A stretch of DNA of 64,000 bases from Myrica gale (taxonomy: Eukaryota > Streptophyta > Magnoliopsida > Fagales > Myricaceae). A program made the position numbers and the translations under genes. Positions 60,684 to 64,000 of this stretch are shown here, piece after piece. The first letter of the stretch is position 1. Each line of letters begins with the position of its first letter. Below the pieces are notes generated by a model that was not told the DNA's origin, ran no database searches, and saw only the letters and a program-made list of their open reading frames with translations. The DNA lies in assembly GCA_963930655.1 (NCBI GenBank), contig OZ005612.1, positions 11,165,001 through 11,229,000 on the forward strand, given 5' to 3'.

Positions 60684-61167
60684 ATGATGTTGTTCTTTAG
60701 GCTTGGACTGCCATGTCTTCGGGGGTGGACCCCTTCTGGGTGAAGCAGAGGCTGCCTTATTGGCGATCTCCAAAGCATTAGAATTAGTGCTTCCCGATTT
60801 TTTATTAGCCAGTGACTCATCTGTGGTTACTGAATCTCTTCAACAAGATCCTTGTATCCTCTTATTTTGAAGGCTCTTGGTCTATCATCAAGATTCTTCA
60901 CAATGATAATGTTGTAGCTCATTCACTTGCAACCTGGGCGGCGGCCCACTTTTTTGTTGGGGAGGTTCCTCCCTCTTTCCTTCTTAGTAGGGGTATTTGG
61001 AAATTCAATGAGACTTAACCCTTGAGGCTCTTTGTTTCCTTTTGTTTTTGTTTTTGTCTTGTTTTTTGTCTTTTTTTTTTTGTTTTCATGTTTTGTCTTG
61101 TCCTATAATTCTTTCATGTCTTTCCATATATAATACTAGGGTTATGTTTGTTTTCAAAAAAATTTCA
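60684..61167 (+). pseudogene. LINE 3' part: RNase H-like end, 3' UTR and poly-A
   Basis: Continues the LINE of 53090-54021: WVEAEAALLAISKALELVLP (about 60737-60800) and DNVVAHSLATWAA (about 60900-60950) are the RNase H-like (RVT_3) domain typical of plant L1 elements. GGIWKFNET then TAA ends at about 61018, followed by a T-rich 3' UTR and a short A tract at 61160-61167. The first 24 bases repeat 53998-54021 exactly, so the LINE overlaps itself across the chromovirus. Confidence 0.8.
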
Positions 61168-61738
61168 TGATTCAAATACATTCACAAAACTACCATAGAA
61201 CATATTCAGAATTTAAACACAAACACCAATACATTTTACACAATCTCCAACAACTTTTTATTTTTTTATTCAACATAAATTTTCTCTCTATATTTTTTTG
61301 ACATAACTCCAATATTTTTTTATTAAACAGTTACATCAAATCATTTCTCTTTCCACTTTACACAAACACCAATAAAATACTATTCAACATAAATATTCAC
61401 AACTTCTCTAAAATCCTACAGTTTTACTCAAATCGAACATATCCTAGGGTTTTCATAAAAAAAAAAAACTTGAGCCTATTCAAATTGGCCAGACATCTGC
61501 CCCTCCCCCTTCTTTTTTTTCTTCAGGTCTTTAGGAAAAATGAAAATTACTTATAAAAAAAAAGGAAAAATGAAAATTGCCTCCCGAGTGCAGACCGGAG
61601 GGCTGGAGAGTCCGAAGCCCAATTTAACCAAAAACCGGAAATTAAATAAAAAAACTCTTGGTCCCACAATCTCCGATCTCTTCTCATCCTCCGATAAGCT
61701 CAGCAAGGCTCAGCTCGCCTCACCGCTCTCGGAAGAAA
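61168..61738 (+). promoter_or_regulatory. Upstream region and 5' UTR of NDUFV2
   Basis: AT-rich to about 61440, then a leader rising in GC content into the start codon. No distinct TATA box; housekeeping plant genes often lack one. A small upstream open frame (61540-61773) overlaps the true start out of frame and is probably chance. Confidence 0.4.
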
Positions 61739-64000
61739 ATGCTGGCTCGCCTCGCCGCCAACCGTCTTCTTGAGATCCGTCAACTTTTCCGTCAGGTCCT
61801 CTTTTTCTTTCTCATTTCCTCTCATCCAATCACATCGCTTTGTTTCATGCCGTTTTCAGTCTTCCTATTTTTACTGCAGCCATTGTCGTCGCGGTCCTTC
61901 TCCACTGCCCTTAATTACGTGAGTCAGTTAGTTCCAACTATTTCATGCACCAATCTAATAATTTCTTCAATATAGTTCTCTAATTATGCAATTCTGATTT
62001 AACAAATTCAAAAATCAGATTTTATTTCTTTTTGAAAAATTGTTTGAACAGCACATTGACTCGCCGGACAACAAACCGGAACTTCCGTGGGAGTTCAGTG
62101 ATGCAAACAAAGAGAGGGTAAATTTCTGAACTATTTCCGACACTACTTTGTGCCTGTTTTTATTTTGTGTTGTGTGCTAAAAACTCCTCTCTTAGTCTGT
62201 ATTCGTATTAGTTGAACAATTCCAATTTGCTCCCAAAGAATTTAGTTTGAAAACCTTTCGTTGACTTTGAGCCTTTATTAGTATCCTTTCAAGACAAAGC
62301 ATGTACTCACAAATTTACTCTTCACTATACGGATTTTTGTTTGACTGTTCAGTTTTTGGCCCCAGGCATTCCCTCATTGATATTTGCTTTTTGCGGCAAT
62401 TTCCTTAAAACGTGGTCCATTTGGTGTGTGCCCATGTGGAAACTAATTGTTTCATATCATGTTAGTCCTCAACCGCTCAGTAACTGTGGCCATTGACAGG
62501 CGATGGGATGCTGATTATTATAATAGAATGTGAGTGAGACTATGTTAAGAATCCTGTTTGATGTTTTAGACAATGGTTCTGCTGTAGTTATGGGGTAGGA
62601 AACTAGCGCCTACCCACAAGTTTAATCAACTTTGCAGGCCAATTTGAACTCCATCATGTTCTGATGTCCCGTACTACTCTCACAAGCTCAATTCCTAGCA
62701 ATTTCATTCAAGAAGAATGGATGTGTTATTGCTGAGAACTACAAAAGATAGGATTAGAATTCTAAAACATTCCTATTACTTGGATTTTTATGGCTTTGTG
62801 AATGTTGTCTGTTTATATATTCATCTAGTGCTTGACTAATGCGTGCTGGCTCAAAATGATACACCTTTTCCCCCTGTTAGAACCACAGAGATGGTGAAGT
62901 CTGTTCAAGGCCCTCAAAGTGCATATGTGATGTATCAGTTGATAAAGGAAAATGAATTTGGGGTTTGAGCTGGATCCTTGAATTCTGGCTTGTGGTTAGA
63001 TTAAACAAAGATGAAAATCATGGTTCATCCTTTTGGGAGCTTTCGTTGACTATGCATCTGTTTTTCTGTTCTTTGTTATTAGAACATTTATGCTAATGTT
63101 TTGGGAAATGAACTATATTATATATTAGTAAATAATCATTTGTGCTCTTTGTTATGAGAAACATTTGACCCAACTCTGAGATGTGAGTGTTATCAACCAT
63201 TTTGTAATAACTTTGTAAACTTTGAATTCTAAGAGATACGTTAACTATTAATAGTTTCATTCCTTCATAGTTTGATGTTATGTGCATCTAGTTGTGATCT
63301 TATTTCGTAGTCTTTCCCTAACATTCTGCACTCTTTTTATTTTCATGTTATAGTGAAAAATAATGCAGTCAGGGCCCTTATACCAGCCCTTTAAAACTTA
63401 GCCTAAGTGAGAACCTTTTTTGTTTATTTTTTGCAGTGCAGGCCCAGTCAGGTCCGTGTGACATTAGCATTGATTGTTCGAATCTTTTCTCCTTGACGCT
63501 AACCTGTTTTGGGTTCATATTTCTTCAAATGTTGTCTGCTTATGAGGACCATTAAACTCTAATACAACTATATTCTAATACAGCTATAAGTCTGGAGCAA
63601 TTTACGTTCTTATCCCTTTGCTGAAAGATAATCATATTTGAATAAATTCTCATGTTTGCGTTTCATGAAAAGTCTGTCTGTTCACTATGGTGTGATCCTA
63701 AGGAATTTGTCAGGCATTTCTGTAACTCTTTTAAGTTAAATACAAAGAAGAAAATATTGGAATCCACCTATTTATATGTGATGCTATGGAGACAACTAAT
63801 AGATTCTTGAGTTTGATACGGAGCTGCTGCATCGCTTCAGACATATCTAACAAAAGCCACTAATGATGTTGCTTGGCAGTGTAAATTGTTTTCCTTTATC
63901 ATATACTGCTTTAACAATTTAGCTTATGCATTCACAGGTTGAGGAAATAATATCTCACTATCCATCAAACTACAAGCAATCTGCAGTGATTCCTCTACTA
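61739..64000 (+). CDS. NDUFV2: NADH dehydrogenase flavoprotein 2 (complex I 24 kDa subunit), mitochondrial; 5' part
   Basis: This subunit of the peripheral arm of respiratory complex I binds a 2Fe-2S cluster next to the FMN subunit. Four exons fit with GT-AG borders, all in phase 0: 61739-61795 (MLARLAANRLLEIRQLFRQ), 61880-61918 (PLSSRSFSTALNY), 62052-62117 (HIDSPDNKPELPWEFSDANK) and 63938 onward (VEEIISHYPSNYKQSAVIPL). The Arg/Leu-rich start with no acidic residue before Glu12 is a mitochondrial presequence. The rest matches the strongly conserved start of plant NDUFV2. Intron 3 is 1.8 kb. The window ends in exon 4, before the cluster-binding cysteines. No lesion is seen, so the gene is probably functional. 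Confidence 0.95.

Noticed and set aside
1-64000. tRNA, rRNA or organelle-derived insert
   Set aside because: I saw no tRNA-like cloverleaf, rRNA segment or organelle gene; the tRNA-Met-like strings at 46418 and 60193 are retroelement primer binding sites.

Overview
This window is plant nuclear DNA, almost certainly from a eudicot. It is AT-rich, its genes are split by GT-AG introns, and it carries the standard plant repeat fauna: CACTA, MULE, Ty1/copia, Ty3/gypsy chromovirus and L1. I cannot name the species. Only three host loci are recognisable: an HGH1-type ARM-repeat gene (minus strand, 8435-12573), a broken chloroplast J-protein/ferredoxin gene (plus, 27758-36966), and the start of the mitochondrial complex I 24 kDa subunit gene NDUFV2 (plus, 61739 to the window edge). 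Most of the rest is transposable elements, many nested in one another.

Layout. 1-3340: long terminal repeat edge and gag fossil of a Ty3/gypsy-type element. 3500-7450: pieces of SIRE-like copia elements, a perfect-looking foldback MITE (5764-6079) and an interrupted Mutator-like MITE. 8435-12573: HGH1. 13504-24874: an 11.4-kb CACTA (En/Spm) element in minus orientation with TNP1-like, TNP2-like and an accessory plant-transposon ORF. 27758-36966: J-protein pseudogene, split at 29695-36108 by a 6.4-kb MULE that has long TIRs, a perfect 9-bp target duplication and an uninterrupted three-exon FAR1-type transposase. 38650-46990: old Ty1/copia element with matching 5-bp target duplication, holding a solo LTR of another copia family, which in turn holds a 525-bp MITE. 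48091-49880: end of a second CACTA element. 49883-52924: 3.0-kb solo LTR of gypsy type. 53090-61167: an L1 fragment split by a chromovirus (54023-60680). 61739-64000: NDUFV2 exons 1-4.

The host genes are unrelated housekeeping functions: eEF2 folding, a plastid co-chaperone and respiration. Two of the three carry damage. HGH1 has one in-frame TGA near its C-terminus. The J-protein gene has several lesions plus the MULE. The MULE is the best candidate for a recently active element, and it also carries antisense, intron-bearing sequence that looks captured from a host gene. Several unrelated repeat families here carry arrays of short palindromes (GTTCGAAC, GTGTCGACAC, CCGGTCGACC, GTCCGGAC), most with a TCGA core, near their ends.
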